NCBI RefSeq assembly: GCF_047496725.1
Contig: NC_132970.1
Span: 21,416,001-21,480,000, forward strand
Reading direction: 5' to 3'
DNA from: Anoplolepis gracilipes
Taxonomy: Eukaryota > Arthropoda > Insecta > Hymenoptera > Formicidae
DNA length: 64,000 nt
The notes under the pieces were generated by a model. The model worked only from the letters and a program-made list of their open reading frames with translations. It did no database searches and was not told the DNA's origin. Shown one piece after another: positions 26,763 through 38,058 of this stretch. Each line of letters begins with the position of its first letter. Position 1 is the first letter of the stretch. The translations under genes were made by a program, and so were the position numbers.

Positions 26763-27403
26763 ATATTTTACAGATACATGTAAAATAAATAGTAAAGATA
26801 AAATATATAAAATAATATCTGAATTAAATATTATACTTTATTTGTACTTAATTATTCATATATCAAAATAATAAAATTACACATTTATATTAAGAAGCTT
26901 GAGATGTATGTACATGTACTTTACTAGCTCATGATTAAACATAAATTCTCGACCGTTTGTTCTGCATTATTAATGAATAATTTATTGTACAAAATATAAA
27001 AGAAATGTGTCAGCGTGTATGAAATGCGATTGCAAAACGTTACATTGAATTGTATTATACTACATACGTTGAGACGCGATTTGTACTTACAAATGGTTTT
27101 AATGGCTTACTGTTTGTCTCGTGTGTGACCACAGTTTGTTTGTAACAGAACAATCTGGAAACAATTTGCGGGTCGCATATGTACTTTCCGGAAAACTGTC
27201 TGCTACGCAGTAATGCACGAACGAACGAACGAATCTCCGCTCGCCTCCGGCTTGCCACATTTTGCTCAAGCTATCTACAAAGTCGATATTAACTATTTTG
27301 GCGTACGGGAATAATTTGTGTCAGTTATTATTAAATATAATTTTGATAAAGGTACGAGTTTCTAATGGAAACCATTAGCAAAATGAATATTTTTAAATTT
27401 TAC
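26763..27403. other. Non-coding DNA between the two related repeats
   Basis: AT-rich to about 27020, then GC-moderate to about 27310, with a short ACGA tetranucleotide run near 27218-27232. Nothing gene-like was recognised. Confidence 0.5.
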
Positions 27404-27495
27404 ATAATTTTACATAATTTTACATACACTTCAACAATTTCATATAATCGAAATTAAATGTAGACTATCTTTTTATGTAATATTTTATTAATAAG

Positions 27496-27535
<40 letters not shown>

Positions 27536-27576
27536 CTTATTAATAAAATATTACATAAATAGATAGTCTACATTTA
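27404..27576. repeat. Palindromic element with (AT)n loop
   Basis: Left arm (27455-27500, TAAATGTAGACTATC...) and right arm (27531-27576, ...GATAGTCTACATTTA) pair over about 45 bases with minor differences, around an (AT)n centre. The sequence left of the arm, including three ACATAATTTT units near 27411-27427, is also present in the half copy at 26640. The structure fits a small fold-back or MITE-like repeat, or a half unit plus an inverted duplication formed at the (AT)n. Confidence 0.75.
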
Positions 27577-27620
27577 TTTTAACAATATTATTATATAATT
27601 ATTTAATTATTTATTATAAT

Positions 27621-27623
<3 letters not shown>

Positions 27624-27668
<45 letters not shown>
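27624..27668. repeat. Compound (TA)n-(GT)n microsatellite
   Basis: A (TA)n tract passes directly into (GT)9. It is a simple compound microsatellite and lies close to the palindromic element. Confidence 0.85.
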
Positions 27669-27853
27669 CTATTTCTTAATATCTTCCTACTTAATATTTT
27701 ATTACATCTTTCTTTTCTTTTTTGTTTTATATAAAGTGCCCCAAATTTAGTAATTATTCTAAATTTATCGATTTTTTATTAATTTAATATAATTTTAAAT
27801 AAACATATCAGTTCTCTGATGATATTGGAATTAGGCTAAGAGAACATTTAGAC

Positions 27854-27975
27854 ATCGATTACTATTCTCTCACATAGCTGAACGATTTGTATATATACAG
27901 ATAATCGATTAGTCGGTTTACTGTGCGTGACCCTCCACTGGATTATGTCTGCAATCGATTAACTGGACAATCGAT
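27854..27975. promoter_or_regulatory. Cluster of four ATCGAT sites
   Basis: ATCGATT occurs at 27854-27860, 27904-27910 and 27954-27960, and ATCGAT at 27970-27975. Three of them are spaced exactly 50 bases apart. ATCGAT is a known recognition core for Cut/Onecut-class homeodomain proteins. A function as an enhancer is inference. The 50-base spacing could also be a decayed tandem repeat, although I see no similarity between the spacers. Confidence 0.3.
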
Positions 27976-28139
27976 CGACCACACTCGGTTAACAGATACC
28001 GATACATCCTACTACAATTAACCGCTTAGCAGTGTGTTCAAATTACCTAATGCTGCTTCCTAGTTCTCTATCGTATTGACTTCTCCTGCAGTTGAAGTAG
28101 TAATCTCACTTCAAGTTGTAGCTTAAGGGAGAATCAGCC

Positions 28140-30060
28140 TAATCAATAAAGATCTAAAATAAATCTATATAACGTAGACTATAACGTACCTAATGTAGAT
28201 AAAAAAAATTTCATTTACAATGGAATATATTGTAAATGTACGTTCAAAGTAGAAAATATAATATATATAATATATGTGCGATAAATTAATTTAAATTAAA
28301 TCTTTGCGATAAGTTTTCTTGTATTTACAACAAAATTTTCATATTTATCGAGTTAACAACTATCGGTCAATATTTACTAACACAAAGCCATTTTTCAAAA
28401 AACGAAATAATCTTGTTGATGTACTCCACTGTAAAGTAAAAGGTCAAAGAATCTGTACCTAATAAACTAATATAATATTACTGTTTAAAACGCAGTGACA
28501 AATTGAGGATCGCTTGATAGAAAAGTCTGAAATAAAATCGACTAAACGTTGTCTGTGAATAGATGAGATGAAGCAGAGATTGTATCTTACAGAAAAAAAG
28601 TAAACATAAAAATAAATGCGTTGTTTTGAATTTTAATATATAATGTCACTTTATATTAATTAATATATCATAAATATTTAATTTTTATGATAAATAAAAT
28701 TTTACGAAAAGTATGATCTAGACTTATTTTTTAATCTGGTTAGAAAGGTAAAAGAAGACAATACGCTCGCCGTCGAATTCTTGAGGTGCTCTTGATTTCG
28801 TCGAGGCGAATCAGCGAGCCTGTTTACTCGGATCTCGTCGTACAAACTTTAAACTTCATAGGCAAGGCTCGTCGTAAATCAAGCGTTTCAAACCGGCCAC
28901 CTGTGGCATCGTACGGCCAGGCGATCCTGCAGGCGGTTCTTTGCCTTGACTCGACCTCTTCACTTTCAAAATAAAAAAGCAGGTCCTGATAGGGAATATT
29001 TAAACGTCTCTTTTTGCTTTAAATCTTTTTACATTTCTTAATTTATTATAAAATTGCAACTAAACTAGATTTACCTGCATTATTTATTATCGAGAAAATT
29101 ATTAAATATTTAATATTTTAAAGATGTGTAAAGAGTCTTATTTGTTTCTCTCTCTTTTTTTTTTTTTTCTCTCTTTTTTACTGAATAAATTTTTTCTTGC
29201 GAATGCAACTTGAAAATAGATATTTAAAATTATTATATCTAAATTCAATGATTGATGAACGTATCATGCGGTAGAAATTTACGAATATACAAGACACAAT
29301 TCCTTTTATCTTTTCAAAATTTTTTCTTTTCTCTTTACATGAATATAGCTAAGAGTTAGATTTATCAAAAAATTGTAAAGCAAAGTTGTAGAAATAGAAG
29401 ACATTCATTAATTCAATGAAAAAATAAATTGTGACAGTACAGTAGTCATGTCACAAGTGGCATTTCGACGTAACATAAATTACAGCACGTACGTTATATA
29501 ATCTGTGAACGATTTCAGAGTAGTGGCTCGTGGTGAGATTCGACGGAGCGTCGCGTTGCTTACGAGGTAAGGGACCTTCTTTACTGACATCGTCTGACTT
29601 GCCATTGGGAACGAACTGGACTCACCGTTAAGGGATTCCAGTGATGTCCGTCCGTTCGAATGACGACTTCCAGCGATCCGGAAAATAAACTCAGCCCCTT
29701 CCCCTTTTTTCTTCCCCTTCTTTCTCCTAGCTTTCTCCAGCCGTTCCAACACCACTCTTCCGCAAAGTTATGAACCCTCACTGACGTTCCGTTGCTTTTG
29801 CAACCGCGCAAACGAACTCGTTCGGCTCGATTTTGTCGATTTTTTCGAGCAGTAAAACAGTCATACGACGTCCCGCGGCAAAGCCGATGTTGGATATCCG
29901 ATATGGGCCTTCAGCAAAGTATTTCCGGATCGAAGTTATGAGGTATTCATGGCATCGTAGAAGACTTTATCAATGCTCTCGTCGGCAAATTTTAATACTT
30001 CCGCTCGATGAAGTGGACCTTGGTTAATATAGACATGTTTAAATGTTGCTAGTTCGCTGC
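28140..30060. other. Non-coding: AT-rich, then CpG-rich from about 29440
   Basis: AT-rich DNA with a GC-moderate patch at 28740-28990, a T-rich tract at about 29150-29180, and a CpG-containing island at about 29440-30030. The 91-aa and 76-aa minus frames over the island overlap each other in different frames and have no recognisable domain. Confidence 0.45.
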
Positions 30061-30159
30061 ACACGTTTAATATTTCGCCTATAATTACACTTCTAAAGAT
30101 AAAATATATGAGATATATGAGAAATAAAAAAAAAAGTATCTTTTTTAATATATTACTTG

Positions 30160-30163
<4 letters not shown>

Positions 30164-30197
<34 letters not shown>
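30164..30197. repeat. (TA)n tract left of the mariner remnant
   Basis: An uninterrupted TA tract followed by TGTGTGCATACACAC. Together with the tract at 30897-30925 it brackets the mariner-derived sequence. Mariner elements insert at TA, so insertion into an existing (TA)n tract is plausible but not shown. Confidence 0.8.
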
Positions 30198-30202
<5 letters not shown>

Positions 30203-30310
30203 CATACACACGGCTGGATCAAATGTAAACGAGAGGCTTTTTCAAAAATATTTATTCGATTAACGCACTTAAAAACTAATACTAAGTTATTTTTCTATAT
30301 CCAATAATAT

Positions 30311-30747
30311 TTACACAGTTTTTATACCGGCAGTTTTTTTTATTCTTGCTTCATAAAATATAAGACGAAGCGCATAAAGTCTTCGTGCAGTGATTTTCTG
30401 AAATCGTAACTCACTTTGAGTGGTTGTTTGCACATTTCCATAACTTATGTCAATCGTGTTACTAATTTCACAAATCGTTATTCGTCGGTCGTCTTCAATA
30501 AGTTCGTGAATTTGTTGAATTTTCTCAGACGTATTGCTCGCATTTTGGTCGAGACGCGCATAAGTCAAGTTTTCAACTTCTTCACGATCTTAAAGAAAAA
30601 CTTATGTTGTTTGCACCCTTGGAACTTTGATAGAGTCATTATAGAACTGTATGTGTAATCTGTGTAAAATTTCGACTGATTCAACATTTTCGCGTGTTTC
30701 ATAATTATGTGTTGCGCAATCGTGATAAGCACTTTTTGCTCACTCAT
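30311..30747 (-). pseudogene. Decayed mariner-family transposase, N-terminal part
   Basis: Two minus-strand frames join in order. The first starts at Met-Ser-Glu-Gln-Lys near 30747, a common mariner transposase start, and continues to about 30565. The second, in another frame (30568-30311), carries HELIEDDRRITICEISNTID followed by ISYGNVQ, which fits the mariner helix-turn-helix region (LVxEDRRxTxxEIAxxxxISYGSVxxI). It then carries SELRFQKITARR and YEARIKK, matching the conserved stretch after it. The frames are shifted relative to each other, and the catalytic DDE/D domain is absent: about 145 codons remain against roughly 345 in intact mariners. It is therefore non-functional. I found no terminal inverted repeats. 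The subfamily is not assigned. Confidence 0.7.
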
Positions 30748-30894
30748 CGTGATTATTATTAAACAAACGACTGTAGGCACATACAGACAATGGGAATCGA
30801 TCTAGAGATGCCTTCCAACAGCCAACTATTGTTACAACAATAAACATTAAACACCGTCCTATTAAAAAAAACTCATTAATATTTGTAATCAACC

Positions 30895-30896
<2 letters not shown>

Positions 30897-30925
<29 letters not shown>
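30897..30925. repeat. (TA)n tract right of the mariner remnant
   Basis: A TA tract that pairs with the one at 30164-30197 on the other side of the transposase remnant. The two may be halves of one original tract that was split by the insertion. Confidence 0.8.
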
Positions 30926-30931
<6 letters not shown>

Positions 30932-33300
30932 TAGAAAAAGGAATAAAAATATCTTGTATGAATTTTTATAATATATCTTTATCAAAAATTATGTAAGTGT
31001 ATTACATAATCATAAAAAATTATAAGAATGCATAATAAAATTTTGATTTAATTATATTTAATCAATTTTTATAAGAATTCTTAACTTACATAAAATAAAA
31101 ACTCTGTCCCAGAAAAAAATCATAATTTATTTACTTATATGTTCGGTTATGCAGTTTTATTTACTGAGGAAAACATTATAAAGATTGCAGAAAGATACAG
31201 ATAATTCTAGTAAATACAATAGATATAATAATTCATAATGATTTATAATTCTCTTTTAAAATTGATCACCAATCACAATACATTCCATTTCGCTTAGTAT
31301 CTCTTACAACTATTTTTTTACTATAATAAAAATATAAAAGTCAATAAAATAGATAGTGAGATTGTAGTAAATTCAAAAAAATATTATGAAAGAATCATTT
31401 AAAGAATTTTTATGTTCAAATAACAAGCTTTGTCGCTACAGAAACGGATGTGGTTTATTGTTTGTTGTGAAAACGCGTATTTCCGCAATTTTCGTAATCC
31501 ACGACAGTCATTTAACGTTTAGTTCGACGACACTTGACTTTCTACGCCCTGTTTGCACGTTCGAGTAATAACGACGTCTTTTACTCTCCGTATTTCGATT
31601 TTGTGTGCCACTAAAACGGGAATTGTTCTTGAAATAGCAGCGGATAATATATAGCGTACAATAACAAACGCGAAAATTGTACGAAGTCGTTTTCTTTGTG
31701 CTTTATGTTTTAACTAATTTAAAGATGCAAGATTAGATCAATATTTAATATTTACAAACAATTATTTTCTTAATGGTCAACTTAATTATTCATTTATTTA
31801 TTAGAGTTACACACGTACATGTTTAAAAAATTCCATTTCATATAATTCATAATTTGTGACAAAATTTATAACAAAACATCACAGTAATAAATAAAAAATC
31901 GTGAATTTATATTAGCGAAAAAATCCTCGATTTTATATGCTTATTTATCATAGAAACAAGAAACACTCTAATTTTTTATTTGAATAAATATGATTAAAAT
32001 ATTTTTAGTATTTTGTCTCATGATTATCTCGCAAATTATAAATTGTATAAAGAATATTTAAGATTTAAATAGGTTTATTAATCTTTGATCTTTGTTTTAT
32101 TTTAATTCTAGAAAATGGTGCTATGTATTATAGCACCGTTAATAGCATAAATTAATTATATATAAACTGGTCTTCCTTTCATCGCAAGTATAAAGATGAG
32201 CGCTTGTTATTATTTACTCAGTCATCTGATAGAAAAGAGAATGTCTTTATAAAGGAACTGCTACGCACAACTGTAATGTTGGACAGAAACTTGCCGTGCA
32301 TTATTTGCGTACTTTTTAAAAGACAAGCTTTTTATTGTATTATTTATACTTGCATTATTTGCCAAAGTTAATTATTTGTTTTACTGTTAAGAGGATAGTG
32401 AGAAAACTTTAATAAAGTTTTTATATTTTAGATATTTATTTGTTTGTGTATGTTAACTTTCGCAGTAGATATAGACGTTTTTAGTCAGACATTCTTTTAA
32501 GTCTTCACATAATCGTTACACACAAAATATCTTTCTTCCACGGGAAATTGAAATTAATTATTGTCGTTTTGAAACGCATATAACGAGGAGGGAAAGTAAA
32601 ATATTCTCTAATAGAGGCCATTTGGCAGTTTTATTTATACATGAATTAATGATATTTATATCATATATAATGATATCATATATTAATGATATTTTTGAAG
32701 TACGCATCGTCAGAATGGAAATAAAAAACTAAATCTCTTCCGAGAACTGGAAAGAATTTTATATAACCTTTCTTTTGAAATGTCTTTCTCACGGAAAAAA
32801 CTTAATTTTTGTTTCAATTATAACGATATGCACTTGAAAAATATTATAAAAATCAATATATCGAGATATTTGACATTTTTTTTTACAAACGTTTATTAAA
32901 TATCTTCGATTGCCTTTAATCCATATGTAAATAAAACTGTTAAAGATTTTCTATTAGAAGATATTTTACTTTCCTAACTCCCTATATACGTTTAAAAGTG
33001 ATAGCTAATTAACTTTATGCTAACAATTTGCTGCAAGATATCATGTATATATATTGTTAGGCAAATGCATATTTTTATTACACTTATTACTTATATTGCT
33101 TAATTTTATTACAGTAATTTTATATGCAGGTTAACAACCATTTATATTTGTAATATTGTAATAATATTTTGTAAGTGTATAAAAAATATCTCAAACATAT
33201 TTTATATGGATTTTTATATTTATATTTTTTTATATTATGTTCTTTTCTTGAATGTTACACAAGTCAGTATAGGTATATATGTACATATGTACACTTGCAA
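30926..33300. other. AT-rich non-coding DNA
   Basis: Only a short GC-moderate patch at about 31430-31700 interrupts it. Around 32645-32695 overlapping palindromic strings of ATGATAT/ATATCAT occur, probably from AT-rich slippage. No gene or RNA gene was recognised. Confidence 0.5.
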
Positions 33301-34110
33301 GACTTTAGTTACCAAGACTTAAGAGTCATGAAATTTCCAACTATATAGATCATACGCGCAGGTACAAGAAACTTGAGCGAAATACTTGAAAGCATATGTT
33401 TGCATTATACTCGTATTGTGAGAAGAACTATTACAGCGCTCTCAAGCTCATTTCCATAGACTCGCAACTTCGAACGAAACTGCTTTAGGATTCGTATTTT
33501 AGGACTACATCCCTGAAGCAGACACAATAAAGCTGGGGGCGCAAAGTGAGAAACGAGAAATGTCGGATCTTTTCGTTCGTCGCGATGTTTCGTTCCTCGG
33601 GCTTCATTGTTTCAGTTTGTCCTTGAGCGAGAACGGAGGTCCTTTTCTTTTTCTTCTTTTTAACTAATTGATACCCCTTTTGTCGATGAACGGCGACGAG
33701 GAGAGCGTTTTACCGTCGCGGAAAGAGCCGTAATTAGGGGCTATTTATCGCTGGCCTTGAGGAAATTTCTTCTGCATCTCTTGGAGCATCTATCTTACTT
33801 TCGCTTCCCCCGTTCCCCAGAAGCAGCTTGTCCTCACCCCCTCCGTTTCTACAGCTAACCCCCGCCGGAACGGCTCTCGCGCGAGATTTAGCAGTATTAG
33901 CGTCAAATGGAGGACCGGGTCGTTTAAGGCAAATTGCGGAGATATCGTTAAAAGGGTTCGCTCTCTGTACGGCTTTTAAGCGTATTTACGATCTCTCGAC
34001 CGCTAATTAAACCACGAAACCTTACACGACGTGCCACGGAAGAACGAAGAATCTCCGACTCTAAATAGTAAGAATTCCCGCACCTCGAGGAAGTAATAGC
34101 CTTCTTGATG
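33301..34110. promoter_or_regulatory. GC-rich island
   Basis: GC content rises well above both flanks, with frequent CpG especially at 33530-34050. The only open frame is 60 aa (33828-34010) with no domain. It could be regulatory or a non-coding exon. No splice signal was decisive. Confidence 0.25.
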
Positions 34111-37100
34111 AATCAAAGCAATTGAAATCGTCAAGATTTTCAGATGTAAATCACTTTTAAATATTGAAGACGTGGAATTCTGCGATATTGCGAAAGAGTT
34201 TAAGAGCTTTAAAAGGATTATTCTATAAGTATTATCAACTTTCAATAATTATCTTGGACGAATGATACTGCTTACTTAATTCTCAAAGTAAGAAGTACCT
34301 TACAAATAAAGTATTAAATTTTTGCGGTAACAAATTTTTAATTTAATGCGATAATTTTAAATGATTATTGATTTAAATTAAAATTAACATATATAATTAT
34401 CTCGAAACGCTTTATAAATAAAAATATATCGTTTTCATTTATCTGTTCATTTATTTTGTCAAAGTTACGCAATACATAATATACATATTTGAATATTAAT
34501 ATAATTCTATTACAGCACTTTCTTTCACATATAATGCATTAGAATTCTCAATTCTATGCACTAGATTTTGAAATTCTCTTTATAAATTTAATAGTTGTTT
34601 TCAAATCAATAAGTAACTAGCATCAATTATATATTTACAACATGCCTGATGTACCATATTAATGAATAAAAACTATACTTGCGCATTTATCGCATTAATT
34701 GGCAATATATCAATTGCGATTCTTTTTTTTCTCTTTGTTTCCGATGCTACATAATTTTTGAAAGTAAATACTTAGCAGGCAAGCAACGCTTATATCATAT
34801 TGAATATTAAGATTATGCAAAATATATAAGCTTATTGAACGCGAATCTTATTAAAAGCAAGTATCAGGTAAAAGATCGAAAGTGAATAAGTGTTTTCGGT
34901 AATAAAGATGAAATTGATCGATTAATAATTAAAATAGCGGCAACTTTTGAAATAGCGGTCGACACTAATGTAATTGCTTTTTCGATTGTACGATCCTCTA
35001 GTAGCTAATGACGTCATTATGGCATGCTAATGGGTACTTTCTAATAGGGTCTCTAGACTGAAAGTTGGAATTTCTAGAGAATGTGCTTATCGTCATTGTC
35101 GGTCTGTGCATAGATTATTATCAATCTAAATAATGTATGTAACATTATTCAATAACCTTTTTAATATCCGAAGATTTATCGAAATGATGAAAACGGAAAT
35201 CAATGGATTTGTTATCATTAATTTTACGTTCATGGATTTAAAACATGGAATATTAATGAAGCATATGTGTAACATTATATGTACATAATATATATTATTT
35301 ATTATATTATATATTATGTATGACAGAAAACCAGGGAGATTAAAATGGCTTTAAAACAAAACTTAAGCTTACAATCTTGCTTTTAAAAAATATGAAACCT
35401 GAGATCTTCTTACGTATATCAAGTTTTCTCGCCATACGTCATTTATAAAGTTTAGTAGAGAAATAAATATGGTTACCTTCGAAATATTACGATATAAATT
35501 ATATTTAGAAAAAAATAATATAAATTATATATATTAGAAGAAAATTATATATACACATAAATATATAATAATCTATAAAATATAAAAAGCACATATATTA
35601 TGATAGAGCTGTATAATATTTGCAGAACAGCGTAATATTATAATTATTACGAAATCTCTGTAACCACTACTGTAATATGTGTGTGAAATAGTTTCACAAA
35701 GTTACAAAAAATGCATGTGAATGGATGTGTAAATTAATTCTCGCCATTGCAGTCGATTATTCTTCTTGGAAATATACTTTGAGAAAAATTAATAATCATA
35801 TAATTTGCAATTTCGTTTCGTGTGCAATTTCGTGTGGAATTTCCACCACATATCCTTTGCTCATCAAAGATACACTCGCGTGCATCGAGAGCACTTTAAT
35901 GCGTCCAGTGCATTCGATAATGCACGTTTGAGCTCTCCTCGGATGGCGGGATTGCGTAATCGTTGCCTATGTAAATCGTGGACTCAAGAGGCTTGTCCCT
36001 ATTACATGACAATGAGTCTTTGAACTCAAGTTTGAGGATACGACGCAATGTATGTTATGTGCAAAGCTTATGACCTATGAAGGGAATAGCTCTATGCAAA
36101 GAAGCAAGATGAACCGTATGTAATGCAATATGATTCCATGAACTTAAAGAAGTTCAAGGTTTGGGATGTGAAGTGACTCTCTCGAGATAACATCGTGTTT
36201 CTACATTTGTGAACGAGAGATGTGCCTGCAAGCATTTTATTAATTCAACTCTTGATACATTTATACATTTTAATTCTATATGAATTATATATCCTATACA
36301 AAATATTTTATTAAAAATTATATTAATAAGGCATTTGGGGGTAGAAAATTCGATACATCACTTGGCTTTTGAAACTAATATTGTCTCTCGTTTTTAAAAA
36401 GAAAAAAGTTACAATAATTTATTAATATTAATTTAAATATATTATAATATATTAATATTAATATTAGTTTTAATATGATTTAATATTATAAATGTATTAT
36501 ATAATATATTATTATGAATTAATAATTCAAGCGCCTGTTTCTCTTTTTGCTCAATAAACTTACAAAACAGCAACAACGGTAAAGTTTTCCTGCGAAAGGA
36601 AAATCTATCTCGATAATTAGCTTGCAAATTGTACAGCCATAAAATAATAAAGATTAATTAAGCCACGATCACGATGTCAGAACGTTTTATTATAGTAGCT
36701 TTATCTGCAGATAACGATGGAAACGACTTTGGGATGACGATCATTTGTACAATTTCGAGGTCCTTTCGGCGCGTAAGACCGCGCATACTCTCTATATCAG
36801 CTTTGTAATCATCGTGCTCCTTTCAACCATGCTGCTTTCCCTGTTGTAACGCCCGAAGGGAAGAGCCATGCTTATCTGAGAAACAGAAACAGTACATCAT
36901 TATTGCCGAACGCAGATTCACGGCCGATCGCTCGTCGAAGGCTGCCGATGCAAGCTTCATCGAGCGCGTTTAGAAAAGAAGACAGCTTCATTGTTACTAC
37001 CTCGTTCAATGCTTCTCGTGTTACGCGTACACGCCCGAGCTTGAAGTTTTTTTAGTTTCTTTCTCTACCTCTCTGGAGCTTTATATCCACCTTCACTGAA

Positions 37101-37442
37101 GATATCGTAATGATGTAACAATATCTCGCGACTTTCTGCTGACCCAACAAGTGTTCGTGAACGACACCTGCTGGTCATTACTCGGCGTGTAATGAGTCAA
37201 AGGTATTTTACGCGTGGAAAGGTAAAGTTAAGACGCAGAAAGCAAAACTTCTTTGTACGAGATTGCACAATAAGCGAAGCTGCGAAGGGGACCGGTTGCA
37301 TCATGGATCGATTAAGGCTTCTATTGTGACTTTTACTACTGTGCAGCAAAAATTTCTTTTTAAGACCTTTCAAAGGTATTATCGCCAATTATATATCTTT
37401 TAATTTATGATACCGCATATTACAGTATAATATTATTATACT
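34111..37442. other. Non-coding DNA with scattered GC-moderate patches
   Basis: Mostly AT-rich. GC-moderate patches lie at about 35725-36240 and 36650-37200. A perfect CRE-type site lies at 35009-35016. Palindromic AT strings occur near 35283-35322 and 36420-36470. No supported gene. Confidence 0.5.
35009..35016. promoter_or_regulatory. Consensus CRE/ATF site
   Basis: The 8-base palindrome TGACGTCA is present within AATGACGTCATT. It is the full consensus for CREB/ATF-type bZIP proteins. One isolated site has little predictive value on its own. Confidence 0.2.
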
Positions 37443-37469
37443 GTATATATATATATATATATATATATA
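37443..37469. repeat. (TA)n tract
   Basis: An uninterrupted TA tract ending about 20 bases before the left terminus of the element at 37491. Confidence 0.85.
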
Positions 37470-37490
37470 CGCATTTATTTGCACGTAAAC

Positions 37491-38058
37491 AGGGTAAACT
37501 AGGGTATGATGACCTGTAATTTTTTCAATAATCGCTACATAGTGCGCCTTTTTAGTCATTATCAAAGATAATCGATATTTACAGTAGTTTATGTGCATAC
37601 ATTGTTCGAAATAACGATATTGTGAATCTTATATCATATATTTTTACTTTTGACTACCTGCAAAGTTTCTCATTTGTCCACTAAAAACTGTTATAACGTC
37701 GAATAAATTACAGTTAAGCTATCGTAATCGACGTTAGACATATTATAAAGATATGAAAATTGTTATATGACCTATAATTTTTATTTTCGTTTTTACTATT
37801 TTTTTATAAATATTATGACCATCTTTCTGTCACTATGGTCATCTTTTCCTTAAAAGTTGGGTAAGATGGCCAATGCTCATGTTGTACTATTTTGATAATA
37901 TAAAATTTCTATTAAATATTTTCCTTTTAATTTCGATAATATTACGTAATTTAAGCTTCAGTGAAGATAATATATCAAACACTATTAAAAAATAACAAAC
38001 ATAAAAGTATGTTTTTTGCATTTTAAAAAACTATGACCATCATTACCCGAGTTTACCT
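37491..38058 (+). mobile_element. ~570-bp non-autonomous DNA-transposon-like element, copy A
   Basis: The left end, AGGGTAAACTAGGGTATGAT, and the right end read on the other strand, AGGTAAACTCGGGTAATGAT, form a terminal inverted repeat of about 24 bases. The interior closely matches, in reverse orientation, 62600-63173; I estimate over 90% identity by eye. Copy A lacks about 21-23 bases near its left end that copy B retains. Within the element the subterminal motif GGTAAGATGGCC recurs, in both orientations, at about 37817-37872. No open frame resembles a transposase, so it would depend on an enzyme encoded elsewhere. The superfamily is not assigned. Confidence 0.7.
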
